A stretch of 64,000 nt of DNA from Leptospira inadai serovar Lyme str. 10 (lineage in GTDB: Bacteria; Spirochaetota; Leptospiria; Leptospirales; Leptospiraceae): positions 393,513 to 457,512 of the forward strand of contig NZ_AHMM02000006.1 in the NCBI RefSeq assembly GCF_000243675.2, read 5' to 3'. The position numbers and the translations under genes were made by a program. Below the pieces are notes generated by a model. That model had not been told where the DNA came from and did not search any database. It saw only the letters and a program-made list of their open reading frames with translations. This document shows positions 39,488-48,475 of the stretch, in pieces (position 1 is the stretch's first letter; the number at the start of each line of letters is the position of its first letter).

Positions 39488-39732
39488 TAGGAAGTTTTCT
39501 TTTGCTTCCTGATACGTTTTATTTCATCTATCAGAGAACTTTCCGTTATATTCGATGTTTTAGAAATAGCTGAACCAATCTCGAAAATTTTCTCCCACTT
39601 AGATTTCTTTTCAATATATGCGCGTGCAGCCTCTCTTATTAATTCGGATCGAGACCTATGTTCTCTTTTGGCTATTTTATCTATTTCCTTTAAGAGGCCC
39701 TGTTCGAATGAAATATTGACAGTCTGGTTCAT
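39487..39732 (-). CDS. Ribbon-helix-helix antitoxin
   Basis: 81 residues. QTVNISFEQGLLKEIDKIA and HRSRSELIREAARAYIE form a ribbon-helix-helix DNA-binding unit; the C-terminus (SLIDEIKRIRKQKKTS) would bind the PIN toxin. It starts only 6 bases after the promoter -10 element, so the transcript should be leaderless or nearly so. Its product probably represses its own promoter through the palindrome at 39743-39759. It overlaps the toxin gene by one base. Confidence 0.9.
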   Translation of the reverse strand: MNQTVNISFEQGLLKEIDKIAKREHRSRSELIREAARAYIEKKSKWEKIFEIGSAISKTSNITESSLIDEIKRIRKQKKTS

Positions 39733-39738
39733 GATTTA

Positions 39739-39767
39739 ATCATATACAATCTTTGTATACTGGTCAA
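39739..39767 (-). promoter_or_regulatory. Promoter of the PIN/RHH operon
   Basis: On the minus strand TTGACC (39762-39767) and TATGAT (39739-39744) are separated by 17 bases. The -10 element ends 6 bases before the antitoxin ATG, which predicts a transcript starting at or very near the start codon. No Shine-Dalgarno site is visible. Confidence 0.75.
39743..39759. promoter_or_regulatory. Palindromic operator of the PIN/RHH operon
   Basis: TATACAA and TTGTATA are perfect 7-bp arms around TCT. The palindrome fills most of the promoter spacer, the expected place for binding of the ribbon-helix-helix antitoxin. Confidence 0.7.
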
Positions 39768-39769
39768 AT

Positions 39770-39965
39770 CAAATATTCTTTTAAAGTCCGATTTTAGGGC
39801 GCCATGCGACTAAGGAAGAGGGCTTGCCGAAATCCCGGGCGGGTGGCAAGCCAAGCCCTGCGATAATGACACTGTCCGAGTTACAAAGCGGAATTTGGAA
39901 AAGCCAAAGCAAGGTTCGCGTGGCGATCCCGAAGCGCCTCGACAATTTTTAGTTATACGCCTTGC
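39770..39965. repeat. Structured spacer between the two toxin-antitoxin operons
   Basis: GC-rich non-coding segment with an 8-bp stem GGCTTGCC / GGCAAGCC (39823-39830 and 39845-39852) and several smaller hairpins. The tract AGTTACAAAGCGGAA (39879-39893) recurs with one change at 40786-40800, on the far side of higBA. It may be the recombination-type spacer of a mobile gene module; identity is uncertain. Confidence 0.4.
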
Positions 39966-40280
<315 letters not shown>

Positions 40281-40286
40281 CGCCGT

Positions 40287-40568
40287 CTAATGATAATCGA
40301 CAATCTCAACATTTGTTACGTTACCATTTTCCCAAATAAAGCAGATCCTATACTGCATATTAATGGAAATACTATGTTGTCCTCGCCTATCTCCAGATAG
40401 AGCATGCAATCTGTTACCGGGAGGAATTTTTAAATCTTCTAAAGTCTTCGCGCTATCTAAATGTATAAGCTTCCGTCTAACTGTTCTTTGTATATCCTTC
40501 GGAAATTTCTTCGAAAACTTACCCAGCCATATGGTTTCGCATTCTTTATCAGAAAAAGAAAGGATCAC
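40287..40568 (-). CDS. higB: HigB-type RelE-superfamily toxin
   Basis: 93 residues: ILSFSDKECETIWLGKFSK, KFPKDIQRTVRRKLIHLDS, LKIPPGNRLHALSGDRRGQH, SISINMQYRICFIWE and VTNVEIVDYH, the complete HigB/RelE fold, including the conserved basic residues used to cut mRNA on the ribosome. The start is a GTG at 40568, 5 bases after the -10 element, so the transcript is predicted to be leaderless. Toxin first and antitoxin second is the normal hig order. Confidence 0.93.
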   Translation of the reverse strand: MILSFSDKECETIWLGKFSKKFPKDIQRTVRRKLIHLDSAKTLEDLKIPPGNRLHALSGDRRGQHSISINMQYRICFIWENGNVTNVEIVDYH

Positions 40569-40573
40569 AACTC

Positions 40574-40602
40574 ATAATGGCGCCATTCACCATTGGTGTC
40601 AA
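40574..40602 (-). promoter_or_regulatory. Promoter of higBA
   Basis: On the minus strand TTGACA (40597-40602) and CATTAT (40574-40579) are spaced 17 bases. The -10 element ends 5 bases before the GTG start of higB. No ribosome-binding site is visible between them. Confidence 0.75.
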
Positions 40603-40619
40603 GCACCATTAATAATGGT
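40576..40619. promoter_or_regulatory. Palindromic operators of higBA
   Basis: Three palindromes built from ATGG/CCAT half-sites: AATGGCGCCATT (40576-40587) on the -10, CACCATTGGTG (40588-40598) in the spacer and -35, and ACCATTAATAATGGT (40605-40619) upstream. The spacing suits autoregulation by HigA. Confidence 0.65.
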
Positions 40620-41000
40620 TTGAAGCAAATTTTGTAGTTTTTCATATTTAAAATAAGTTTTAAGCATGGCGCATTACTGCCGATCTCCGAGCCACGGGAG
40701 AAGTATCGGCCCCTGAAATTTTGATATTATTATTTTATAATTAGTTGTGCACAATTACTTAGAGTGAGGCTTGCTTTGCAAGACAAGTGACAAAGCGGAA
40801 TGCTCTATAATGCATTTTCCCGGCTTTCCAGAAAAAACTCGCGAGAAACCTAATCGTGTTTCTTGGGCGCCTCCTCACTTTGTGAGGACCGGGCTGCTCC
40901 GGGTTCGCGTAGTCACGCTCATCCAACACCTCTAGTTTTGTTAATGCAGCCCGCGTTTTAATCGGGTGTTGGACGAAAGCCCTACGCATCCCTGGCGCTA
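40620..41000. other. Non-coding structured segment upstream of higBA
   Basis: No supported gene. It holds a copy of the AGTGACAAAGCGGAA tract (40786-40800) and a long imperfect inverted repeat at about 40906-40989: GCGTAG/CTACGC outer arms and TCCAACACC/GGTGTTGGA inner arms around a 35-base loop. The structure recalls an attC-type recombination site but no core site is proven. Confidence 0.4.
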
Positions 41001-41138
41001 ACAGAGGACAGAGGACAGAGGACAGAGGACAGAGGACAGAGGACAGAGGACAGAGGACAGAGGACAGAGGACAGAGGACAGAGGACAGAGGACAGAGGAC
41101 AGAGGACAGAGGACAGAGGACAGAGGACAGAGGACAGA
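41001..41138. repeat. Tandem array of the 7-bp unit ACAGAGG
   Basis: About 19.7 uninterrupted copies of ACAGAGG run from 41001 to 41138 with no mismatch that I can find. The same sequence forms the end of the dispersed repeat that follows, so the array appears to be an expanded terminal arm. Such arrays are prone to slippage, so its length probably varies between strains. Confidence 0.95.
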
Positions 41139-41340
41139 AAATTATTCCTATTACCCTGACAACAATTTTTTTAAAAACGAATTATGTTGGAGCGAAGTGT
41201 CACTGGATTTTCGATGTGTAAGCGGAGTTTCCGTGTTCTATAGAAAGATTCCTATGTTGCAATAGATCTTTCCTCTGCCTCTATTACTTTTCCAACATCT
41301 AGGCAGCTACTGTCTTCAGTCCTCAGTCTTCTGTCCTCTG
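41001..41340. repeat. Dispersed repeat copy B
   Basis: The tandem 7-bp array makes the left arm. The interior at 41138-41195 matches copy A, and the tail with TTTCCAACATCTAGGCAGC (41290-41308) matches copy C. The right arm (41309-41340, ending TCTTCTGTCCTCTG) is an inverted partner of the left arm. It ends 2 bases before the stop codon of the minus-strand metallopeptidase lipoprotein gene. Confidence 0.8.
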
Positions 41341-41342
41341 CA

Positions 41343-42380
41343 TTAAGGATCGGCGCGGTTAATAATCGTCTCGATCATTCTTCTTTGTTTTTCCAGAGAT
41401 TCTTTTTCGATTCCATTCTTTGTTTGATAGATCGGTTTTCCTTTCTCATATATGATTAGTTGCCAGGGGCGTTTTTGCATAATTACGTGAACGTAAGAAA
41501 CGAACGATTCCGCAAAGAAGTCGTCCGCGTTCGTCGCCGAATATAAGGTTGGAAAAGGAGTTTTTTCTAAAATAGGATAGATGTTATTCCAGTTTTCTTG
41601 CAATGCAAGAGACGAGGAGTAGAATTTTATCCGGGATCTGAACTTAAACTGCGAATCGTCGTAAACGGATTTCTTTTCGGATTTCCAAATCCCATGGTAG
41701 AACGGAAGGCTCTCGAATTTCCTCGTTTTTCCCCTAAGATCCGGGCCGATTCCCGTGGCGACGGAAAGTATATGTCCGAATTCGTGGAGAAGTATGTATC
41801 TCAATGCGTTGACTTTGGTATTCGAATTTTCCTCTTCGATTTTGATTTTGATCGCGGTATTGCCCGGCTTAAAAGCGGAGTTTTCCTTATAGCTGATCCA
41901 GTCATTGGCGTTTTTATTTAAAATCTGCGAATCCAAGATCACGAACCCTCCGATTGCGTGCCCATTCCGATAAACGAAACCGCTAACGGCACTGCCTCCT
42001 AAATTTTCGCAAACGTATATTCTAAATAAAAATTCGGTTAACAACTTGTTAATCGAATTCGGGAGTTCTTTTTTTAGCGACTTGACTTCCTCGGCAATGA
42101 TTCGCCAGGATCCCGAAGAGGAAGGAACTTCTTCGAATCCGTCGATTCGATTTAAGGCCGTGACGAAATTCTTGGCTTCGACGTCCAATGGAAAGACTCT
42201 AAATTCCCAGGACGGAGCCCGATCCTTATAAAATCCGCTCTCGGTCAGGGGGCTAGTATTAAAGAGATCCATGTACGGGTTGGTCTCTTCCGATTCTTGT
42301 CTGCAAGCGGAGCCGAAAACTACCGAGACAAGCAAGACTAAGAATCGACACACTTCTACCGCATGTTTTATCGAACTCAT
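41343..42380 (-). CDS. Putative zinc metallopeptidase lipoprotein
   Basis: 345 residues. The signal peptide ends in VVFGSAC, a lipobox with Cys at about residue 26. The catalytic site is YILLHEFGHILSVATG, an HExxH motif (HEFGH), and the segment ADDFFAESFVSYVHVIMQ may give the third ligand. No other domain is recognised. It is predicted to be attached to an envelope membrane. Its stop is 2 bases from repeat copy B, as with the other metallopeptidase lipoprotein (15505-16596), which ends inside copy A. Confidence 0.75.
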   Translation of the reverse strand: MSSIKHAVEVCRFLVLLVSVVFGSACRQESEETNPYMDLFNTSPLTESGFYKDRAPSWEFRVFPLDVEAKNFVTALNRIDGFEEVPSSSGSWRIIAEEVKSLKKELPNSINKLLTEFLFRIYVCENLGGSAVSGFVYRNGHAIGGFVILDSQILNKNANDWISYKENSAFKPGNTAIKIKIEEENSNTKVNALRYILLHEFGHILSVATGIGPDLRGKTRKFESLPFYHGIWKSEKKSVYDDSQFKFRSRIKFYSSSLALQENWNNIYPILEKTPFPTLYSATNADDFFAESFVSYVHVIMQKRPWQLIIYEKGKPIYQTKNGIEKESLEKQRRMIETIINRADP

Positions 42381-42479
42381 CGTAATGCCGAATCTCGGAT
42401 TATGGAAACTTTAGTTAGATAGGAAAGTATTTTTCTTTGCATTGCAAAAAATGAAGGGCATCTTTCTCGGGTTTAAGGT

Positions 42480-42932
42480 TTGCAATCAATCGACCGAATG
42501 CGAGATTTGTGCCTATTCGTTATGAAGTTCGGAGCCGTTTCGTATTCTTCTAGAATCTTTGTCGATCGCCGGTCATGGTCAGGGGCATTCTTGTTAGCCG
42601 GTCTATTAGTTTCGAACACTTCGCAATTTGCGGAGGTTACGAATCCTTGGAATCTTCCGATTACGGAGAGGATCTTAAATCGCAAACATATTTTACATAT
42701 CATTCTCGAAACAAGACCGGGAGAATATAGGGTCACACTTTTGATAAACGAAAGGTTTCCTTATAACTATAAGTCCAAATCCGCTCCCTTTTTTGTCCGG
42801 GTCAGGGATGCTAAGGCCGGTTTAGAATTGGCCGAGAAATTGGATAAATATTTGGATCGAGGTTATAACCTTCGAGTTCTTTTGAACGGCTCCGAGATCA
42901 TTGAATACGAACTTGATGAATCTATTAAATAG
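42480..42932 (+). CDS. Small exported hypothetical protein
   Basis: Up to 150 residues. The start is uncertain: TTG at 42480, ATG at 42498 or ATG at 42522 (MKFGAVSYSSRI), none with a clear ribosome site. A hydrophobic segment SGAFLLAGLLVSNTSQFA may be a signal peptide. The mature part (TNPWNLPITERILNRKHILH, then ETRPGEYRVTLLINER and LAEKLDKYLDRGYNLRVLLN) looks structured and acid-base mixed. It overlaps the start of the SpoIIE phosphatase gene by 17 bases, so the two are probably coupled. I do not recognise the family. Confidence 0.6.
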   Translation: MQSIDRMRDLCLFVMKFGAVSYSSRIFVDRRSWSGAFLLAGLLVSNTSQFAEVTNPWNLPITERILNRKHILHIILETRPGEYRVTLLINERFPYNYKSKSAPFFVRVRDAKAGLELAEKLDKYLDRGYNLRVLLNGSEIIEYELDESIK

Positions 42933-44289
42933 TAAAGCCGGCGGCATTTTAAATCCTTGGAGTTTCCTAGAACGGGAGTTCGATTATAAAGAAATCGGTG
43001 CTTGGCGAGATCTAATACGGATCGATCAATCGTTTATCCGGATCGCTTTCCTGCTCCATTTTCTCGTATATTTTCTATTGCTTATTCCGGACGTTCGTCA
43101 ATCCGAGAGAGGGACCGTCTATTTCGGAATCATATTAAGTTTAAACCTGCTTAGTTTCGTTCTCTCGTTTCAGAGACGTTATTTATCGGCGATCATCCAC
43201 GGAACGAATTTTTCGATCGTTTTCCTCGTGATGCTGATTTTAAACGAGTCGTTTTATATTTTTCACGATCTACACAGCCTTCAATTATATAATAATTATT
43301 TTCTATTGGTTGGGTTTCTTGTCCTATTTCAGATGTTTAGACTTAGGGCGGAAGGTTGTTTGGTTACCGGAGCATATTCGATCGTCCTTCATCTCGGTTT
43401 CGTATACGTGAAAGTTAAAGGGATGAATTTGAGTCTTGCGCCTTTGGTGCTGCTGATCCCCGACGTCGTTTATATCATCCTTAGCATCATCGGAACCGCA
43501 ATCGTGATTATCGTAAGGAGGCTTGTGAGAATATCTTCGGAATTGGATTCGGATTATCGGTTTCTGCAACACGAACTTCAGATCGCGAGGAAAGTACAGG
43601 AAACGTTATTTCCCGAAGAAATCAGTGTTAAAGGATTTAGATACGAAGTGTACCGATCCATGCCCAATGAAATCGGCGGGGATTTCTACGATTTTGTGCA
43701 ATTAAGGGAGGGAAATACCGGCGTTTTTTTGACAGATATCGCGGGTCACGGAATCGCATCGGCACTCGTGGCTTCGTTTATCAAGATTATGGTCGCAACG
43801 ATGCCGTATCGATTGAAGCTTCACCCGGTCCGCCTTTTGGAATACATAGACGATACGTTACTAAGGCAGTTCAAGTCTCATCACGCATCGGGCGTTTACA
43901 TTTTCTTCGATTTTATCTCGAAAGAGATCCATTTCGCAAACGGAGGACATCCCTATCTAATCCATTCCCAAAACGGCAGCGAATTTAGGGAAATCGAGAC
44001 GACAGGAAGTATTTTAGGCTTCGGAATCAAGCGACCGATCGCGGAACTCGTAACTTTACCGATTCGTTCGGGAGAACGCCTTTTTCTGTACACCGACGGG
44101 TTGATCGAGAATCGAAATGAGGAAGGAAAACAGCTTGGTACGGAAGGGCTTTTGGAAATATTGAATAGCAATAGGATCGCCGAGAATCTAAAAGCATTTA
44201 AGGAAGCGATCCAATCGGATCTCGCTAAGTTTTTCGGCGATGTCGAATTCGAAGACGATACTCTTTTTTTGATAATAGAAATGGAATAG
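42916..44289 (+). CDS. Membrane-anchored SpoIIE/PP2C serine phosphatase
   Basis: About 457 residues. The frame opens at a TTG at 42901, but I prefer the ATG at 42916 (MNLLNSKAGG). Residues about 45-205 carry six hydrophobic segments. The cytoplasmic phosphatase has ARKVQETLFPEE, NEIGGDFYDFVQL, LTDIAGHGIASAL, HFANGGHPYLI and YTDGLIENRN, with the metal-binding aspartates in place. It should dephosphorylate STAS-type proteins such as the one at 3665-4006, by family analogy. It overlaps the previous gene and is 12 bases from the next. Confidence 0.9.
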   Translation: MNLLNSKAGGILNPWSFLEREFDYKEIGAWRDLIRIDQSFIRIAFLLHFLVYFLLLIPDVRQSERGTVYFGIILSLNLLSFVLSFQRRYLSAIIHGTNFSIVFLVMLILNESFYIFHDLHSLQLYNNYFLLVGFLVLFQMFRLRAEGCLVTGAYSIVLHLGFVYVKVKGMNLSLAPLVLLIPDVVYIILSIIGTAIVIIVRRLVRISSELDSDYRFLQHELQIARKVQETLFPEEISVKGFRYEVYRSMPNEIGGDFYDFVQLREGNTGVFLTDIAGHGIASALVASFIKIMVATMPYRLKLHPVRLLEYIDDTLLRQFKSHHASGVYIFFDFISKEIHFANGGHPYLIHSQNGSEFREIETTGSILGFGIKRPIAELVTLPIRSGERLFLYTDGLIENRNEEGKQLGTEGLLEILNSNRIAENLKAFKEAIQSDLAKFFGDVEFEDDTLFLIIEME

Positions 44290-44301
44290 GAATCAAATAC
44301 T

Positions 44302-45075
44302 ATGAGCGAAATTTTGATCAATATAACGAAAGAAGGCGGGATTGCGGTTTTAGAAATAAATCGACCTTCTGCGTTAAACGCCTTGAATGAAGAATTGCTA
44401 ATTCAGATTAAAGAGTCGTTTCAGTCTCTGGAAAAGGACGGAGCTACTAGGGTTGCAATTATTACCGGCCAAGGGAAAGCCTTCGTAGCGGGAGCGGACA
44501 TCGCAAAAATGCGGGAACTTGAGGCAAAAGAAGCGGAAAGTTTTTCAAGAATCGGACAGGAAGCATTCGACGCGATTCAGAACAGCGAAATCGTTTCCGT
44601 CGCCGCAGTGAACGGTTTTGCGTTGGGTGGCGGATTGGAATTGGCTCTGGCCTGCGATATCCGTGTAGGAGCGGAGAAAGCCAAGTTGGGTCTTCCCGAA
44701 GTTTCCCTGGGTTTGATTCCCGGATTCGGAGGAACGCAAAGACTTGCGCGATTGATCGGTTATGGTAGAGCCATCGAACTCGTCCTTACCGGGGATATGA
44801 TTTCGGCCGAAGAAGCGTATAGGATCGGATTACTTAATAAATTTGTAAAGGACGGCGAGGACCTGATGTCGGTTGCAAAGCAAATCGCTCAGTCTCTTTT
44901 GAAAAAAGGTCCTCTTGCGGTCAAGACGGCCAAAAAAATCGTTCGGGAAGGATTGGACGGCCCTCAATCCAAAGGCATGGAAGCGGAATGCAAAGCCTTC
45001 GGGGGCCTGTTTGCAGGAAAAGAATCTAAGGAAGGAATGGGCGCGTTTTTGGAGAAACGACAACCTAACTTTTAA
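44302..45075 (+). CDS. Enoyl-CoA hydratase/isomerase (crotonase family)
   Basis: 257 residues. LNALNEELLIQIKESFQSLE, FVAGADIAKMRELEAKEA (oxyanion-hole part), AAVNGFALGGGLELALACDI with a catalytic Glu, and GLPEVSLGLIPGFGGTQRLA with the second Glu. Both catalytic acids point to a hydratase. It should hydrate trans-2-enoyl-CoA in beta-oxidation or a related pathway. The start codon follows the phosphatase gene by 12 bases. Confidence 0.93.
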   Translation: MSEILINITKEGGIAVLEINRPSALNALNEELLIQIKESFQSLEKDGATRVAIITGQGKAFVAGADIAKMRELEAKEAESFSRIGQEAFDAIQNSEIVSVAAVNGFALGGGLELALACDIRVGAEKAKLGLPEVSLGLIPGFGGTQRLARLIGYGRAIELVLTGDMISAEEAYRIGLLNKFVKDGEDLMSVAKQIAQSLLKKGPLAVKTAKKIVREGLDGPQSKGMEAECKAFGGLFAGKESKEGMGAFLEKRQPNF

Positions 45076-45089
45076 GACTTGGACGTAAG

Positions 45090-45548
45090 ATGAAGCCGAG
45101 CGTATTCGCAGTTATTTTCTTTCTACTTCTTTTTCCCGCCGCGGGTCGGGGAGAATACCAATCTCCCATTTATCTGGAAAAGGCCGTTATTTACGTAAAC
45201 GAACACCCCTTGGTGGTCGAGATCGCGAATACGGAGCCTTCGAGACAAAGAGGTCTGATGTTCAGAAAGAAGTTGCCCGAAAATGAAGGAATGCTATTCA
45301 TTTTTCCTTCCGAAGATTATCTGACCTTTTGGATGAAGAATACCTTGATTCCGTTAAGTATCGCTTACTTTAATAAGGATAAAAGAATGGTGGATACGTA
45401 CGAGATGGAGCCGAATCAAACGAAGACTCTATACCATTCCTCCGAGAAAGTACTGTATGCGTTGGAGGCGAACAAGGGATGGTTTGCAAAGAAAGGACTG
45501 GGGCGATTTGCGGTCCTAAAGATGGAATCCCGCTTTATCGGTAAGTAA
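45090..45548 (+). CDS. DUF192 exported protein
   Basis: 152 residues. An N-terminal signal peptide (PSVFAVIFFLLLFPAAGRG) leads to a compact DUF192 domain: VEIANTEPSRQRGLMFRKK, LPENEGMLFIFPSEDYLTFW, MKNTLIPLSIAYFNKD and YALEANKGWFAKKGL. The family's role is poorly known; small-molecule or metal binding has been suggested. It is followed by a strong bidirectional terminator and then by the convergent DUF3332 gene. Confidence 0.9.
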   Translation: MKPSVFAVIFFLLLFPAAGRGEYQSPIYLEKAVIYVNEHPLVVEIANTEPSRQRGLMFRKKLPENEGMLFIFPSEDYLTFWMKNTLIPLSIAYFNKDKRMVDTYEMEPNQTKTLYHSSEKVLYALEANKGWFAKKGLGRFAVLKMESRFIGK

Positions 45549-45580
45549 GTTCGCTGAAATTTGCCGAAAAAATTCGAACG

Positions 45581-45610
45581 AAAAAGGATTCTCGAACGAG
45601 AATCCTTTTT
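45581..45610. terminator. Bidirectional rho-independent terminator
   Basis: A 14-bp perfect inverted repeat (AAAAAGGATTCTCG and CGAGAATCCTTTTT) with only two bases between the arms lies between the convergent DUF192 and DUF3332 genes. There are U-runs in both directions. Confidence 0.9.
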
Positions 45611-45626
45611 TTAAGCGAAGTCGGAA

Positions 45627-46229
45627 TTAAAGCGCTTCGACGACCTGGGACTGTAAATCGGCCAAGGTCTTGGCTTCGATTACTTTAGAGGATTTTAACT
45701 TTCCTTGCTCCACTAGTTTCAGGATTACCTGAGATCCAACCGTTTCGGAAGTTACCTCCACTTCTACTAGTTTATTTCCTTCCGACTTAAAGAATTTGCC
45801 CGGTTGATTTCGTAACGCCGTCAAAGTTTCGAACTTACCGTCCTTTTCCACACTGAGATCCAATCGAGAGCCGAATCTCGTAAATGTGAGAGTAATTTGT
45901 GTCCCGTCCTGCAGGAATGTTTTTGCAAATTTACCTTCTTTATCGAATTCGTTTAAGCCGACCGGATTGCTGCCGCTCCAGAATTCGATTAGATTAAACA
46001 ATACAACGTCTACGAAAATTCCTATACCGTACAAAATTGCGAAGGGAAAATACAATAGTAAGGTTTTTACGAACTTATTAAAGAATCCGCTCCCTATATT
46101 GATTCCGTCATGCGCGCTGAAGAATTTATGAGTTACCGCGAACCTGCCGAAACAATTTGCAAGGGAACCAAGCGAGACCATCGCAACTACGAGTAGCAGG
46201 AGGGTTTTTTTTAAGATTTTTTTTACCAT
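45627..46229 (-). CDS. DUF3332 membrane protein
   Basis: 200 residues. A hydrophobic start KKTLLLLVVAMVSLGSLANC resembles a lipoprotein signal with Cys at about residue 26. A second hydrophobic region (residues 53-79) follows, then a soluble domain with EFDKEGKFAKTFLQDGTQIT and KTLADLQSQVVEAL. The layout matches DUF3332 in other Leptospira. Function unknown. The 265-base gap to the divergent MBOAT gene holds a possible TTGACC/TATTTC promoter pair at about 46392. Confidence 0.75.
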   Translation of the reverse strand: MVKKILKKTLLLLVVAMVSLGSLANCFGRFAVTHKFFSAHDGINIGSGFFNKFVKTLLLYFPFAILYGIGIFVDVVLFNLIEFWSGSNPVGLNEFDKEGKFAKTFLQDGTQITLTFTRFGSRLDLSVEKDGKFETLTALRNQPGKFFKSEGNKLVEVEVTSETVGSQVILKLVEQGKLKSSKVIEAKTLADLQSQVVEAL

Positions 46230-46495
46230 ATCGAATTGGACTCCGTTTCTTGGGATTTATTAGCAGAGTTCTCTTTGAAAGTAAAAATCTTGCAAGATAA
46301 TTCCAATCGTATATAGGATCTACGTCGAAATTTATTCCGTTTTGTTTTTTCCTGCATTCGAATCGGTACTCGAGGAGGTGCGAGAATCCCTTGACCGTCT
46401 TACGGCTTCGGTATTTCTGGATCTACGGTTGGTCTTACCGGCCAGTAGGAAGCTCGATTTGAGATCGGGTTTTTGACTCAAAGGGAGCACGGATT

Positions 46496-47956
46496 TTGCT
46501 TTTTCCCACGCTCGAATTTTTCCTCTTTTTTTCCTTCGTATTCCTAGTTCACTGGTATGTTCTCCCGCTCCTATTTCCGAATCACCATATTCGAAAATTC
46601 TTCGTCCATGTATTTCTTTTAATCACAAGCTATGCCTTCTATATGAGCTGGGATTGGAGATTCGGCGGACTGATCCTGCTTTCCACCGTGATCGATTTCG
46701 TCCTCGCGGATAAGATTCATGAATCGAAGGACCCCGCCTTCCGCAAATCGATGATCACTCTGAGTTTAGTGTTGAACTTGGTGTTCATTCTAGGCTTCTT
46801 TAAATACTACAATTTTTTATGCGGAAGTTTGAATGACCTGCTATCAGTTCTCGGCCTTCCCGGTATCTTCCCGATTCTAAAAATCGTTCTGCCTGTCGGT
46901 GTTTCGTTTTATACATTCCAATCCCTGAGTTATACGATCGATGTTTATCGAGGCACAATCCCGTCCGAAAAAAGCTTTTTAAGATTTGCCTTATTCGTAT
47001 CCTTTTTCCCTCAGTTGGTGGCCGGACCGATCGTTACGGCTAAAACCTTCCTGCCTCAGCTGGAGACGGAAAAAAAGTTAGAGTCTATTCCGTTTAGAAA
47101 GGCCATACGCTATTTCTTTTTGGGATATTTTAAAAAGGTAATTCTTTCGGACAATGTGTCTCCGATCGGTGATCTAATCTTTAAGAATCCGGAGTCGTAT
47201 TCCACGGAAGCGCTTTGGCTAGCGGCCTTCCTCTTTTGGGTTCAGGTTTATTGCGATTTCAGCGGCTATACGGATATGGCTTACAGCTGTGCTCTATTGC
47301 TCGGATATGAATTGCCGGAAAACTTTCGAATGCCCTACCTCTCTCGGAGTGTGACCGAACATTGGAGGAGATGGCATATCACCTTATCCAGCTGGCTCCG
47401 AGATTACGTATACATTTCTCTAGGCGGAAGCAGGACGGGGGCTTTTCGTCATCGATTTAATATTTGGTTTACGATGTTTGTTGCCGGATTTTGGCACGGG
47501 GCCAACTGGACTTTTGTCCTTTGGGGTTCCATCCAAGGCGGTTTCTTACTGATCGAGTCGTTATTAAAGGATTTGAAATCCCGCCTATTTCCGAATTTAT
47601 CGCTTCATCCTACTTGGGATAACGCCTTGGTTCCGATCCGAATCGTTTATACGAGCCTCGTCGCCGTAACATTCGGGGTCATCTTCCGTTCGGAAACTCT
47701 GAGCAAGGCGTTTATTATGATATCGGGAATGTATTCCTATCGGACCGGCGAACTTCGGCCGTATATGTTCAAGTTCGGAATACCCGCCATCTTATGCGTG
47801 ATTGTCGGACATTATCTAGGTTGGCTAATATTCGAAAAAGGGAAAAAAGTTCAAATTCCGGTATGGCTTGAATTTTCGCTCTATCCTTTCGGGGCCGTGC
47901 TCTTTGCCTTGCTCAGCCCGGACGCGGAAGTGCCCTTTATCTACTTCCAGTTTTAA
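46496..47956 (+). CDS. MBOAT-family O-acyltransferase (AlgI/DltB-like)
   Basis: 486 residues with about eleven membrane segments. The signature is LSRSVTEHWRRWHITLSSWL with the first His/Trp region, RDYVYISLGGSRTG, and VAGFWHGANWTFVLWGS with the catalytic His. Such proteins transfer acetyl or acyl groups to exported polysaccharides or teichoic acid-like polymers with a partner protein outside the membrane. The start is a TTG at 46496 with AGGGAG 9 nt upstream; no partner AlgJ/AlgX-type gene is adjacent in the window. Confidence 0.93.
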   Translation: MLFPTLEFFLFFSFVFLVHWYVLPLLFPNHHIRKFFVHVFLLITSYAFYMSWDWRFGGLILLSTVIDFVLADKIHESKDPAFRKSMITLSLVLNLVFILGFFKYYNFLCGSLNDLLSVLGLPGIFPILKIVLPVGVSFYTFQSLSYTIDVYRGTIPSEKSFLRFALFVSFFPQLVAGPIVTAKTFLPQLETEKKLESIPFRKAIRYFFLGYFKKVILSDNVSPIGDLIFKNPESYSTEALWLAAFLFWVQVYCDFSGYTDMAYSCALLLGYELPENFRMPYLSRSVTEHWRRWHITLSSWLRDYVYISLGGSRTGAFRHRFNIWFTMFVAGFWHGANWTFVLWGSIQGGFLLIESLLKDLKSRLFPNLSLHPTWDNALVPIRIVYTSLVAVTFGVIFRSETLSKAFIMISGMYSYRTGELRPYMFKFGIPAILCVIVGHYLGWLIFEKGKKVQIPVWLEFSLYPFGAVLFALLSPDAEVPFIYFQF

Positions 47957-48011
47957 GCGAGTAAAACGCTGGACAGATGCTTGCTTTGGTCGTATTTTGA
48001 TTTCCTAATTC

Positions 48012-48365
48012 ATGAATGACCCGGGTCAAAAGCCGAGAAGTCCGCGATTTTATCCGAAAGATTTTAATGAATACATTGTTCATGTGGAATCCGGGTTGAT
48101 CACCCTAGAGGGCAAGCTGGGAAATATTTCCGAATCCGGAATATGCATTCTTATGCCCGGTGAAGATTTGCCGACAACCGTCGCCATCGAAGGCTCAGTG
48201 ATCGAAAGGAAGACCGGGAAGCGACTCGAGTTTTTAGGCGACGTAGTTTGGTGTATCAGCAAACGGATCGGGACGAGGGAGAAATTCTTATACGGAATTC
48301 GATTCCGATTTCCTATGGAACTTACCGAATCTCTAATCTTAATCAACCTCTCCTTGGAAGGCTAA
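48012..48365 (+). CDS. PilZ-domain protein
   Basis: 117 residues. The sequence GKLGNISESGICILMPGE resembles the NxSxxG part of PilZ, and VVWCISKRIGTREKFLYGIR the C-terminal strand pair. The N-terminal RxxxR motif that grips c-di-GMP is not clear: RSPRFYPKDFNEY is at best a weak version, so ligand binding is uncertain. It is probably a small c-di-GMP effector or a relic of one. It sits alone 55 bases after the MBOAT gene. Confidence 0.7.
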   Translation: MNDPGQKPRSPRFYPKDFNEYIVHVESGLITLEGKLGNISESGICILMPGEDLPTTVAIEGSVIERKTGKRLEFLGDVVWCISKRIGTREKFLYGIRFRFPMELTESLILINLSLEG

Positions 48366-48475
48366 AAAATCCCGTTCCATTCTTGCCTTTCGCTTCGATT
48401 TACCTCTGTTCCTTTCCAGGTTATTTTTATTGCAAGACCTGAGGGAAAAGGTTTCGATGTCGGGAAAGGATTCTC

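Noticed and set aside
40759..40989. 76-residue minus-strand frame in the spacer upstream of higBA
   Set aside because: It covers inverted repeats with no protein character and no ribosome site.
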